Assembly (NCBI GenBank): GCA_040219575.1
Contig: JAVJSD010000136.1
Span: 1-41,608, forward strand
Length of the DNA: 41,608 nt
Direction of reading: 5' to 3'
Origin: JAVJSD01 sp040219575
GTDB taxonomy: Bacteria > Planctomycetota > Planctomycetia > Pirellulales > Pirellulaceae
A program made the position numbers and the translations under genes. Positions within the stretch are counted from its first letter, which is position 1; each line of letters starts with the position of its first letter. This document shows, in pieces, positions 30,681-41,016 of the stretch. The notes beneath the pieces are model-generated. The model was given only the letters and a program-made list of their open reading frames with translations. It was not told where the DNA came from and ran no database searches.

Positions 30681-33449
30681 TTAGTTCGAAAGGTCTTGAA
30701 GTTCCTGAAGAACGCGCTTGGTCTGTTCCGATTTTGTCTCTTCGGTAAGGTTTTCCTGCTGATCGATCATACGGCGGACGATTTCGATCAGCCGGTTGAT
30801 ATCCTCGAACTTCTGCAGCTTCTCCAGCACCCCATCGATCCGCAGCAGGATGTCCTCAATCTGCACGATCGACTGGTCGGCGGCGGCCACGTAGCCGTCC
30901 GGATCGTCGAGCCGCGGCTCGAGGTCTTCCTTCAATTGACGGTCGAGCTCCGAGAACAGTTCCTCGGTAATCTCCAGCAGGGGCACGTAAACCTCGTCCT
31001 GCAGCCGCTTCTGGTGGTCCACCGAGTCGGTGCGGTTGTTGATATGCTCCTCGCGAATCGAGGCGAACCCCTCGGCCACGCCGCGGATTTCCTGCCGCGA
31101 CTTGCTGCTTTGCAGCATCACCTGCTGCACCCGCAACAGCCGCCGGGCCCGCACTTTTTCCGCCGGCGAGCGGGTGTCGGCCGACGGGGCGTCTCCCGGT
31201 TCGGCGTCTCCCGGTTCGGCGTCGTCCGGTTCGGCGGTCGGTTCGGCTTCCGGCTCCAGCAGTTCGCCCCCGCCCAGGGCGTCGTCGCTCTTGCTGCGAA
31301 TCAGGGCGTCGTGTTCGCGCTGCATTTCGTCGCGGGCGTGCTCGAGAATTTCGCGCATGGTTTGCTCCTGCCGGGCCAGATACGCCAGCAGTTGCTCCTC
31401 GGTCACGACTTTGAGTTGGTAGCGGTCGCCCATGCCGACGTTCGGATCGTCGGCCAGATCGTAGCGGTCCTCGGCCTTGACCGTCACGACCACCAGGTCT
31501 TCGGGCACCAGCACGACGCGGTCTTCCTTGTCCTGGCTCTTGTCGCGGAAGTCGATCTCGGCCTTGATCTCGCCCCCCTTGCCGATGACCGCGTCGTCGC
31601 GAAGCGTGCGCGTCTCGCCGAGCTGCGTCTCCACCCAGGCTTTCGCCACGCCGTAGTCGTCGGACACCTCGCCCACCAGCGGGATGCGGGCGATGGGCGT
31701 AATCAGCGTGCCGATGCCGCGGAGCGTGACGTTCACGTCGGGCGGCGCATCCGGCGCCGCGGCGATGAACATGCGATACGGATCCTGGCTCCGCACGTCG
31801 TCTTCGTCGGTCAGCGTGATGTCGAGCATCAGGTCTTCCTGCAGCGAATCGATCTTCACCTCCACGCGCGGCTTGTGATTCACCTCGGGATGCAGAACGC
31901 CATCGACGCGCTTCTTGAGTTGCGGAATCTCGACGCTGACCGGCACGGGACTTTCGATCTTGGACTCGCCGCCGGTGTCGGCGTTCACCAGCAGGTACAT
32001 CGGATTGAGCGGCGTCTTCTGGCCGTCTTCGGCCACTTTGTACTTGTCGCCTTCCTTGACCAGCATGTCGGCCCGTACGGCGATGCGCTGGCCGGTCTTG
32101 CGATTGAAAACTTTTACGGGCTCGTCGAAGTCGATGGGCACAATGTCGAGGGTTTTCTTGTCGAAGCCGGGGCGATCGTACTCGACCTGCTTTCGCAACG
32201 GCGGCAGGGCGATGGTGACGTAGACCGTGTCGCCGGTCTTGCCGTCGAGCATCGGCACCTGGCGATAGACGATCGGCGCGAGCAGTTCGCCCGTTTGGCC
32301 GTGCTTGATCTCGGCGTCTTTGAGCGGCTTTGTCGCCTCGGCGCGAACGGTCAGGCTGGCTCCGATGGGAACGTGCGCTCCGGGTATATGCTGCACCGTG
32401 CGCGGCAGATTCTGCGACAACGCTTCGTCGACCATATAGGGTGGGTAGACGCAGTCGTACTCGGCGCCCTTGACCTGCGGCGTCTCCACCACCTCGATGC
32501 GGAATCCGCTCAGGCGGTGGTCGCCGCCGCGGACGTCGAAGGTGATGTCGGACACGATGCCGTGCAGCGGCTTTTCGCTGTAGATGTGCAAATCGTCGAT
32601 TTCTCCCGCCGGCATCCGCGTCATCGGCACGCGGTCGCGGACCTCGTCGGTGGCGTAGTACAGTTCGACGACCTCCGGCTTCTTCTTGTTGTCGCCGTGG
32701 GCCAGCACCTGCAGTTCGACATTGGCGCCCTTGGCGACGCGGACCACGCCGTCCTTGAATTTCAGGTGCTGCGTGTCGACTTCGCCCGTCCGCATCGAGG
32801 CGTGCAGCACGTCGATGCCCAGCACTTCGATCTGGGCGAGGCGCGGCCAGGGCTCGTCGCTGAGCAGGTACACCCGACTGGCGCCCAGCAGGAAATGATT
32901 GGGGAAGAAGCCGGCGTACAACCCGATCGGCACCGCCAGCACGATGGCCAGCACGAAACTGAACATCAGCGGGGCCAGGTTGAACACGCGCGACAACCGC
33001 ACCTTGCCGACCTGCGTCTGGGCCTCGTCGGTGGTGTGGTCGAGCATGTCGTGGTTGAACTGCTCGGCGTGGTCGGGGTGTTCGGCCATCTCGACCGCCG
33101 TCACCAGGCTGTCGTGGAAGTCGACGAAGCGACGCTCCAGCAAGACCGCCATGCTGTGATCCGCCAGACGCACGAACGTCCGCCGCAGAATCCAGCGATA
33201 GAGGATGTAGGCCAGCACCCCGGCGATCACCACCAGGGCGAGAAAACGCACCGCCACGGGCAACTCGGTCGCGCCGACCACGACCAGGCCGTAGTCGATC
33301 GCCACCTCGGCGATGAACGTGAGCGTCAGCCACACGATCGCCAGCAACACGCCTTCGAACAGGACGTAGGCCCGAATGCGCCACCGCAATCCCGCCAACA
33401 GGCCGCGGATGTTCGAAGACAGATCGGGTTGTTGTGCGTTGGTTGCCAT
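30681..33449 (-). CDS. large membrane protein, DUF4175-like, unknown function
   Basis: The 922-residue protein has two N-terminal transmembrane helices (about 28-57 and 65-88) and a third at about 155-180. A very long beta-rich extracytoplasmic region follows, with several Ig-like or filamin-like segments (for example SLTVRAEATKPLKDAEIKH). An acidic repeat AEPGD segment and a C-terminal coiled coil of about 200 residues end the chain. The layout resembles DUF4175-type membrane proteins, but the match is by architecture only. It is downstream of the two VWA proteins and upstream of the coiled-coil and Gly-linker genes, all on the same strand, which suggests an envelope complex. The 276-bp gap before it holds an inverted repeat at 33626-33684. 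Confidence 0.75.
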   Translation of the reverse strand: MATNAQQPDLSSNIRGLLAGLRWRIRAYVLFEGVLLAIVWLTLTFIAEVAIDYGLVVVGATELPVAVRFLALVVIAGVLAYILYRWILRRTFVRLADHSMAVLLERRFVDFHDSLVTAVEMAEHPDHAEQFNHDMLDHTTDEAQTQVGKVRLSRVFNLAPLMFSFVLAIVLAVPIGLYAGFFPNHFLLGASRVYLLSDEPWPRLAQIEVLGIDVLHASMRTGEVDTQHLKFKDGVVRVAKGANVELQVLAHGDNKKKPEVVELYYATDEVRDRVPMTRMPAGEIDDLHIYSEKPLHGIVSDITFDVRGGDHRLSGFRIEVVETPQVKGAEYDCVYPPYMVDEALSQNLPRTVQHIPGAHVPIGASLTVRAEATKPLKDAEIKHGQTGELLAPIVYRQVPMLDGKTGDTVYVTIALPPLRKQVEYDRPGFDKKTLDIVPIDFDEPVKVFNRKTGQRIAVRADMLVKEGDKYKVAEDGQKTPLNPMYLLVNADTGGESKIESPVPVSVEIPQLKKRVDGVLHPEVNHKPRVEVKIDSLQEDLMLDITLTDEDDVRSQDPYRMFIAAAPDAPPDVNVTLRGIGTLITPIARIPLVGEVSDDYGVAKAWVETQLGETRTLRDDAVIGKGGEIKAEIDFRDKSQDKEDRVVLVPEDLVVVTVKAEDRYDLADDPNVGMGDRYQLKVVTEEQLLAYLARQEQTMREILEHARDEMQREHDALIRSKSDDALGGGELLEPEAEPTAEPDDAEPGDAEPGDAPSADTRSPAEKVRARRLLRVQQVMLQSSKSRQEIRGVAEGFASIREEHINNRTDSVDHQKRLQDEVYVPLLEITEELFSELDRQLKEDLEPRLDDPDGYVAAADQSIVQIEDILLRIDGVLEKLQKFEDINRLIEIVRRMIDQQENLTEETKSEQTKRVLQELQDLSN
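31188..31232 (-). repeat. 15-bp tandem repeat, three units (AEPGD)
   Basis: GGCGTCTCCCGGTTC occurs twice perfectly and a third time with one change. It encodes AEPDD AEPGD AEPGD in the acidic segment before the coiled coil. Confidence 0.85.
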
Positions 33450-33625
33450 GGTTTCGCGTTAGGTGCTCCTGCGGCGCCGCCCGTTTGGCGTCGCCAGCAT
33501 GGTTGCATCGGGAATTATAGGGGCTGGGCCGATTTCGTGTCTAACCAGATTCTCCAGCTCTCCTGCCTTTGGCCTCTGTAAAAACACGGGCCGAAGCCCT
33601 GAAAGAACACGAAGCAACTGCTGGT

Positions 33626-33684
33626 GAACGCTCATTTGACGCTAATGGATTGGAATTCGTTTCATTAGCGTCTTGTCAGCGTTC
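33626..33684. repeat. imperfect 22-bp inverted repeat in intergenic gap
   Basis: Arms at 33626-33647 and 33663-33684 pair over 7 and 10 outer and inner bases (GAACGCT, GACGCTAATG) around a short mismatch, with a 15-bp loop. It lies just downstream of the VWA gene ending at 33726. The rest of the 33450-33725 gap shows no gene. Confidence 0.6.
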
Positions 33685-33725
33685 ATCAGCGGTTCGCCTT
33701 CTTTCTATTCTTGGTGGACTCTCGA

Positions 33726-36512
33726 TCATGCCAGTTTGCTCAGCCGCCGCACCAGCCACTCGAGGCAGAGGACGCCGACCACCAACCCCAACAGCCAGGT
33801 CCGCAGCAGTTCCTCGAACTTGATGTCGGGCGTGCCCGGCAGGTACGTTTCCTGATCGCGACGCTGGATGACATCGAACACGGGCTCGCCGGTGCCGACG
33901 TTGTTGCGGACCATCGGCGTGTGGGCGCCCAGGTAGTACACGCCGCCGGTGTTGAGCGCGACCGTCTGCAGCAGTTCATCGTTGCGCTCGGGCTTTTCGA
34001 TTTCGAGTTGCGGCACGCGGACGCGCACCTCGCGGCTGAGGACCTCGTCTTCCAGACCGCCGGGGACGGGCAAGTCGATGCGGTAGTCGCCCGCCCGCAC
34101 CGCGGTGAACTGGGCGGAATACATCCCTTCCCGAACGCCTCCTTCGACCTTTCGCAACTTGAGCGTCTTGGCTTCACCGGGGTTCTGCTGATCGACGACG
34201 GTGGCGATCACCTCGTCGACGTCCAGCGGCTCGCGCTGTGTGTCTTGCAGGATGGCGCGAACCTCGACGTGCTCGCCGGTCATCAGTCGATCCTTGTCGA
34301 CCAACAACACGCCGCGGCTGGAATCGCGGAGCAAGCGGCCGTGCGAGGCCCAGCGGATGAGCTTGGTGTAGTACTTCTCGAAGAAGGTGTCGTCGACGGC
34401 CCGGATCCGCCACATCTCGCCGCTGGCCTGGAAGAAGACGCGACCGGCGCCGTAATTCTGGCTGGCCAGGTAAACCGGCAGCGTGCCGTCGTTCGAGGCG
34501 GTGTCGGGATCCGAGAAGCGGGCGTAGACATAGGCGCCGGCCTTGACGTCTTTCACGCCGTAGTAGCCGCTGACGCCGTCGAAATCGGCCCAGGCCTGCT
34601 CGCTCTCCAGGGCGGAGTCGCCGAGCCACAGGAAGTCGGCGTCACGTCCCTCGCGGGTGAAGGCCAACGGCCACGCCTCGTCGCCGCCGAACCGGCCGGT
34701 GCGGATGGTGGCCGCGCCGCGATTGATGAAGATCACCGGGTACAGCGCCTTGATCTCGTCCATCTTGTCGTCGCCGCGGGGCCGCCGCGACCAGTTGGGC
34801 GTGTGCACCGGGCCCGCCACCACGAACAGCCCGCCGGCCTGCTCGGCGACGAACTTTTCGACCATCTTCACCTGCTCGACGGTCAGCGCGTCCCAGTCGG
34901 GGTCGAAGCCGACGATGCAGTCGTATTCAAACAGCTCGTCCTCCGTTTCGGGAAACTCGAGCAGCAATTCATCGGCTTCCTGCGCCGTGCCCGGCTGGGC
35001 GGTCTGCAGCAGGACCGCGGTTTCGACGTTCTTGTCGCGGTACAACAGGTTGCGCAGAAAGCGGAACTCGCGCGTCGGTCCGCCGGCGATCAGCAGCACG
35101 CGGTTCTTTCGCTCGACGACCTCCACGGTGGTCCGCTTTTCGTTGTCGCGCTGGTCGCGGTCTTCGCTGGGTGCGATCACGCGGACCGTGAACACGCGCC
35201 GGCCCTCGGTCTCGGGGGTGATGTCGAACTTGAGCGCCATCTCCTCGCCATCGGCGCCGAGTTTCACACGCCGTTCCTCTTCCAGCAGTTCGTCGTCGCC
35301 CGGTTCGCTGCCGACCGGCGACGAAACGAGTTCGACCGACACCGTGCGGTCTTCCATGCCGGTGGCCCGCAGCAGGCCGTTGATCGTGAATTTGTCGCCG
35401 GGGTAGACGCGGGGCGGTGCTTCGACATCGACCACCTGCACGTTGACCATGGCCTGGTTCGAGCCGATGCCGACGGTGTAGATCCGAATGCCGGCGGTGC
35501 GGGCCGCGGCGGCGGCCACCGTCGGCGAGACGCCGGCGTTGTTGGCGCCGTCGGTGAACACGATCATGCCGGCCACCGGCCCGCCGCGCTCCTTGTTGAC
35601 CACATAGCGGATGGCGTCGCCCAGGCGGGTGTAGTTGCCGCGTGGTTCGAGCAGGCTCGCCCAATCGACCCGCTGTTCGACCGGCGACGATTCCGGGTCG
35701 GAATCCGACGCGTCGTCGTCGGCGCCGTCGGCGTTCTTCTCGGCGCCGGCGATGACGTCCCGCATGCTGACGTGCGGGTTTCGCAGGTTGGCGACCGCGA
35801 ACAGCACCACCGCGATGATCACCGTGACGATCGATGCCAACAGCGCGAACGACGCCCCGCCCGAACCCGCAGCGCCGCGCATCACGAGGAACACCACGCC
35901 GGCGATCAACGACACCACAAAGAAACCGCCCGAGACCGCAAACAGCACGGTCATCTCGGTGAAGGCCCGGTCGCGTTTCGTGCGGGCGGCGGTGGCGGCG
36001 TCGGGGGCCGATTCGTCGGGCAGGCGGGGATAGGAGGCGAGTTCAACCGGCTGGGCGTCCTCGTTGAAGGCGTAGGCCACCACGTCGTGCTGCTTGCGGA
36101 GGCCCTCGATCAGCGCGCCGCTCTCGAACTCCGCCAGCACCTGGCTGATGCGACTGGGCCCCGCCACGCTGCCGCCGTTGGAGTCCTCCAGCGCCATGCT
36201 GGAACTGATGTCGACCAGCACCGACACCCGCGACGCCTTGACCACCTTCTGCTCGGTGCGCAGTTCGGGCTGCAGAAAGAACACCACCAGGCCGATGAAC
36301 GCCAGGATCCGCAGTGTGCCCAGCACCAGGGCCACGCCGACCGGCAGTTCGACGCTGTCGAACACATACATCACCACCACCAACGCCGCCACCACGAGAC
36401 AGACCAGAATCAGCAGCAGCCATTGCCACCATTCGGTCATCGACTCGAGCCGGGCGAGTTGAAAGTAGGTGCGGTCGGCCTGTTGGGCCAGTAATTGCAG
36501 CGACGAGAGCAT
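33726..36512 (-). CDS. VWA-domain membrane protein with transmembrane hairpin inside the VWA domain
   Basis: The 928-residue protein starts at 36512, where TGATG joins it to the stop of the upstream BatA-like gene. Two N-terminal membrane helices (about 31-50, 57-80) precede a VWA domain with the MIDAS motif DISSS (101-105), a candidate MIDAS threonine (T295 in NYTRLGDA) and VFTDG (318-322). Two further predicted helices (about 187-211 and 219-243) lie between these motifs. Beyond the VWA domain come beta-rich segments, a glutamine-amidotransferase-like region (YDCIVGFDPDWDALTVEQ) and a final transmembrane helix (TWLLGLVVGVLCLEWLV). It probably works with the MoxR ATPase and DUF58 protein as an envelope-associated chaperone module. 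Confidence 0.85.
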   Translation of the reverse strand: MLSSLQLLAQQADRTYFQLARLESMTEWWQWLLLILVCLVVAALVVVMYVFDSVELPVGVALVLGTLRILAFIGLVVFFLQPELRTEQKVVKASRVSVLVDISSSMALEDSNGGSVAGPSRISQVLAEFESGALIEGLRKQHDVVAYAFNEDAQPVELASYPRLPDESAPDAATAARTKRDRAFTEMTVLFAVSGGFFVVSLIAGVVFLVMRGAAGSGGASFALLASIVTVIIAVVLFAVANLRNPHVSMRDVIAGAEKNADGADDDASDSDPESSPVEQRVDWASLLEPRGNYTRLGDAIRYVVNKERGGPVAGMIVFTDGANNAGVSPTVAAAAARTAGIRIYTVGIGSNQAMVNVQVVDVEAPPRVYPGDKFTINGLLRATGMEDRTVSVELVSSPVGSEPGDDELLEEERRVKLGADGEEMALKFDITPETEGRRVFTVRVIAPSEDRDQRDNEKRTTVEVVERKNRVLLIAGGPTREFRFLRNLLYRDKNVETAVLLQTAQPGTAQEADELLLEFPETEDELFEYDCIVGFDPDWDALTVEQVKMVEKFVAEQAGGLFVVAGPVHTPNWSRRPRGDDKMDEIKALYPVIFINRGAATIRTGRFGGDEAWPLAFTREGRDADFLWLGDSALESEQAWADFDGVSGYYGVKDVKAGAYVYARFSDPDTASNDGTLPVYLASQNYGAGRVFFQASGEMWRIRAVDDTFFEKYYTKLIRWASHGRLLRDSSRGVLLVDKDRLMTGEHVEVRAILQDTQREPLDVDEVIATVVDQQNPGEAKTLKLRKVEGGVREGMYSAQFTAVRAGDYRIDLPVPGGLEDEVLSREVRVRVPQLEIEKPERNDELLQTVALNTGGVYYLGAHTPMVRNNVGTGEPVFDVIQRRDQETYLPGTPDIKFEELLRTWLLGLVVGVLCLEWLVRRLSKLA

Positions 36513-38896
36513 CAGGCAGCGGCTCCTCGTAACGGATGATAACTGACGGCGTAGGCCAGGAGTTGTTCGCCCAGCAGCAACACCACCAGGATGGCCAGGA
36601 AGATCTGCGCCCAGGGACCTTTCTCCCGGGTGCTGGTGGTCTCCTCGATCACTTTCCAGCTGGAGACCTTCGGCTTGACCGATTCGAGTTTCTGCTTCAG
36701 CAGCAGTTCCGGCACGATCGCCATCTCGCCTTCCAGCGGATCGACGTTGACCGCGAAACGGCGCACGTCGAACGAGCCTTGGGTGGTGACCGCCCAGGCC
36801 TCGTACACGCCGCGACGGTCGGTTTCGTCGCCGCGGCGGGCCGACGTATCCTCGCCGATCGCCGCCTCCATCAGCGGCGAATCCTCGGCCACCCGCTGGG
36901 CGACCTTCTCGATCGAAATCCGCTCGTCGTCGTTCACGCCGGGCGTCATGAAGGTCAATTCCGGCTGATAGTCCTCGACCTCCAGTTGCACGTCGATCGG
37001 CGCGCCGACTGCGCGGTCGTCGCTGTGCCGGCGGCCCTTGCCGAGGTACGACTGCATCTCGAGCGCGATCATGGGAAAGGCGGGCGTCCGGGTCCAGTTG
37101 TTCCACGGCGTCCCGTCGCCGTCGCTGCCGATGGGCGCCACCGACGTGAGCATCGCCACCACGCGGCCGTCGCCGTACGAGCGCTCCACGGTCAGCGGAT
37201 CGCCGTTGCGAAGCTTCGCCGCCACCCGAACGCCCTCGGTCGGGTTGGGCTCCCAGTCTTCGCGGACCTGCAGGTAACGCTCGATCATCACCATCCGCAT
37301 CATCAAGTACCGTTCACCCGTGAACTCGGCGAACACCGGGCTGTCGCCGATCTCGATGTCGGCCGCGGCGTCCAACACCGCCGGCGGAAGTCCGGCGAAG
37401 CCGGTCAGCGGCGCCGGCAGCAGCCCTTCGCCTTCGTTGTAGAACCGTCCGTTGTAGAAACTGGTGTCGACGTTTTCGCCCATGAAGACGCCCAACCCGC
37501 CGCCGGCCGCGACGTACTTCTCCAAATTGGTGACCGCCCGATCGTCGAGCCGTCCCACGTCGAGCAGGTAGATCGCGTGATACTTCGCCAGTTCCTCGGG
37601 CGTGGCGTCGCGGAGGAAGGCCTCGTTCTGCAGTTCGGGGCGGACGCCCGTGTTGGCCCGAATCCGCGGGGCGTCCTCCTCGTCGTCGCGAACCGCCGGA
37701 TCGAAGGCCGTCCGCATGTAGTACGCGTGCTGATCGAGGCCCGTGCCGTCGATCACCAACACCGGCACGCCTTCGGGAAAGTCGACCACGGCGAACCGGC
37801 GGTCGTCGATCTTCTGATGTTCGTCCTCCACCCAGGCCTCGATCACGTGCCGACCGCCCAGAGGGAAATAGACCTGCACGCGCCGCTCGACCGTCTCGCC
37901 GGGCGCGATCTCCTCGATGACGACCACCGGCAATTCGTCGATGTCCGGCTGCATCTGCTCCGCGGCGGCCGCCGCATCGGCGCCGGCCTGGGCTTCCACC
38001 GTGGGATCGTAAAACAGCGAGCGGACTTTCACCTGAACGTTGCGCGCCGGTTGGCGGCTGAAGTTCTTGACTTTCACGTCGACCGGCAGCGGCACGCCCG
38101 CGGCCCGCGTTTTGTCGGCCGGCGACACGTCCAGGATCGCCAGATTGGGGTGCTCCTCGGGCATGCAGCTGATCAGTTGAATCTCGGCCCCACGATCATG
38201 CAACTCCTCCAGCGACTGGCGGATATCGGTCGGATTCTGCCATTCCTTGGCGCGGAAGTCGGAGACCACGTAGACCACGTTGCGGTCGTCGTCTTGCATC
38301 AACTGGCCGGCCACATCGACGGCGTCGTTGGGTCCGACGGCGAGTTGCGTGACATCGTAGCCGCGTCGAATCTCTTCGAGCAGGACGCCGAACTGGCGAT
38401 CGACGGTCTCGCCGTTGATGTCGGCAGCCTCGGCCAGCGATTTGACGTCTTCGCGCCCCGCAACCTGCGAGTAGCGCAGCAGCGTGAACTTCTGATTGTC
38501 CTTCTTGGCCGCCTCCCGCGCGATGCTCTGGATGGCCTTGTTGGCTCGATCGAAGGCCGACTCGCCGAGCGTCAAGTCGCCGGTCGAATAGCTGTCGTCC
38601 AACAGCACGATGTGGTGCGTCTCCTGGCCGGAAAGAAACTGCGTGACTTTGCTGTCGCAGCCGAAGCCGGCCAGCATCAATACCAGCAACGCCACGGCGG
38701 CCATCCGCATCAGCAGCAGCAACAACTGCTTCAGCCACACCCAGTTGCGATTGCGTTTGTGGCTCTGCAGCAGGAAGTCCATCGCCGCCCATTTCACACG
38801 GCGGTGCCGCAGCATGTTGATCAAGTGAATCAACAGCGGCGCAACGACCAACGCCATGCCCACAATCAGCGCAGGAAATGCAAACGTCGGCGACAT
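36512..38896 (-). CDS. BatA-like N-terminal domain protein with VWA domain
   Basis: The 794-residue protein begins with the BatA-type N-terminal region, including helices PALIVGMALVVAPLLIHLIN and LLLLLMRMAAVALLVLMLAG and the conserved RHRRVKWAAMDFLL. A VWA domain follows with MIDAS DDSYS (100-104) and the later strand VVYVVSDFRA. The large remainder contains beta-rich segments and a glutamine-amidotransferase-like part (LAKYHAIYLLDVGRLDDRAV). It ends with a membrane helix (QIFLAILVVLLLGEQLLAYA). Its stop overlaps the start of the next VWA gene by one base (TGATG). Bat-type proteins are linked to MoxR ATPases and the envelope, but their exact function is not settled. Confidence 0.88.
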   Translation of the reverse strand: MSPTFAFPALIVGMALVVAPLLIHLINMLRHRRVKWAAMDFLLQSHKRNRNWVWLKQLLLLLMRMAAVALLVLMLAGFGCDSKVTQFLSGQETHHIVLLDDSYSTGDLTLGESAFDRANKAIQSIAREAAKKDNQKFTLLRYSQVAGREDVKSLAEAADINGETVDRQFGVLLEEIRRGYDVTQLAVGPNDAVDVAGQLMQDDDRNVVYVVSDFRAKEWQNPTDIRQSLEELHDRGAEIQLISCMPEEHPNLAILDVSPADKTRAAGVPLPVDVKVKNFSRQPARNVQVKVRSLFYDPTVEAQAGADAAAAAEQMQPDIDELPVVVIEEIAPGETVERRVQVYFPLGGRHVIEAWVEDEHQKIDDRRFAVVDFPEGVPVLVIDGTGLDQHAYYMRTAFDPAVRDDEEDAPRIRANTGVRPELQNEAFLRDATPEELAKYHAIYLLDVGRLDDRAVTNLEKYVAAGGGLGVFMGENVDTSFYNGRFYNEGEGLLPAPLTGFAGLPPAVLDAAADIEIGDSPVFAEFTGERYLMMRMVMIERYLQVREDWEPNPTEGVRVAAKLRNGDPLTVERSYGDGRVVAMLTSVAPIGSDGDGTPWNNWTRTPAFPMIALEMQSYLGKGRRHSDDRAVGAPIDVQLEVEDYQPELTFMTPGVNDDERISIEKVAQRVAEDSPLMEAAIGEDTSARRGDETDRRGVYEAWAVTTQGSFDVRRFAVNVDPLEGEMAIVPELLLKQKLESVKPKVSSWKVIEETTSTREKGPWAQIFLAILVVLLLGEQLLAYAVSYHPLRGAAA

Positions 38897-38979
38897 AGGA
38901 ACTCTCTAAACGCGTAGTACCAAATAACCTACTCACCTACTCAGAGCTTGTGACTCACGGTCGTAGACCGCCCTTTGCC

Positions 38980-39047
38980 GTAGCGGAAGTCGCCAGACTT
39001 CCGAGCAATGGCGAGCGAGTCTTCGGAAGTCTGGCGACTTCCGCTAC
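38980..39047. repeat. 25-bp perfect inverted repeat between DUF58 and BatA-like genes
   Basis: The arm at 38980-39004 (starting GTAGCGGAAGTCGCC) is the exact reverse complement of 39023-39047, with an 18-bp loop. It fills most of the 178-bp gap between the DUF58 stop and the BatA-like start. It can form a very stable hairpin and could attenuate the operon or be a dispersed palindromic element. Confidence 0.85.
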
Positions 39048-39945
39048 CGATATCGACAAACTCTCACGACTCTCCTAATTCTTATGATGCATGCCCAGCC
39101 GGTTGCTCAAATAGTTGGCCAGCACCGCATCCAGCGGATCGCTGGTGCGCACCAAGGCGTAATCGACCGTGTTCTTGGCGCAGCCGCGACGCATCTCTTC
39201 GAGATACTGATTCAACGCCGACAGGTAGCCTTCCCGCAGCGCCCGCGGATTGCAGTTCAAGCTGTCGACCGTCTCCAACCCCTCAAACCGCGTCGGGCCG
39301 GTGAAGGGGAATTCGATCTCGTCGTCGTCCAGCACGTGGAACACCAGCACGTCGTGCCCCCGCTGTCGCAACAGCTTCAGCCCGCGCAGCACGCTTTGCG
39401 GATTGACCAGCAGGTCGGAGACCAAGATCATCATCCCCCGCCGCGGCAGCGATTCGGCCGCGCTGCGGAGGATGCCGTACATGTCGGTCTTGTCGGCGGG
39501 CTTGCTGGCGTCGAGCGCGTTGATCACCGACAGGATGTGGTTCCGCTTGCTGCGCGAGGGGACGCGGGTCCGCACCCGGTCGTCGAACGCCATGCACGAC
39601 ACCGCGTCCTGCTGCCGCAGAATCAAATACGCCAGGCTCGAGGCGATCGTGCAGGCGTACTCGTACTTGTTCATCGGCCCATTGCCGTACTGCATGCTGT
39701 TGGAGATGTCCACCAGCAGCGTGCAGCGGAGGTTGGTGTCCTCCTCGAACTGCTTGACGTACAAGCGATCCTGACGGCCCCACACCTTCCAGTCGACGTG
39801 CCGCAGGTCGTCCCCCGGCACGTACTCGCGGTGCTGGAGAAACTCGACCGATTGCCCGAAGTACGGGCTGCGGTGCATGCCGGACAGGAATCCCTCGACC
39901 ACATGTCGAGCGCGGAGGTCCATCCGCGAGATGCGCTTGATCGCC

Positions 39946-41016
<1,071 letters not shown>

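Noticed and set aside
30663..33581. Very long plus-strand open frame (972 codons) opposite the DUF4175-like gene
   Set aside because: It is antisense to a gene with clear membrane helices and domain structure. High GC and codon bias leave the opposite strand open; its translation is His/Asp/Gln-rich without motifs.
36536..38917. Plus-strand open frame of 793 codons opposite the BatA-like gene
   Set aside because: Antisense to the BatA-like N-terminal region and VWA motifs; it has no motifs of its own.
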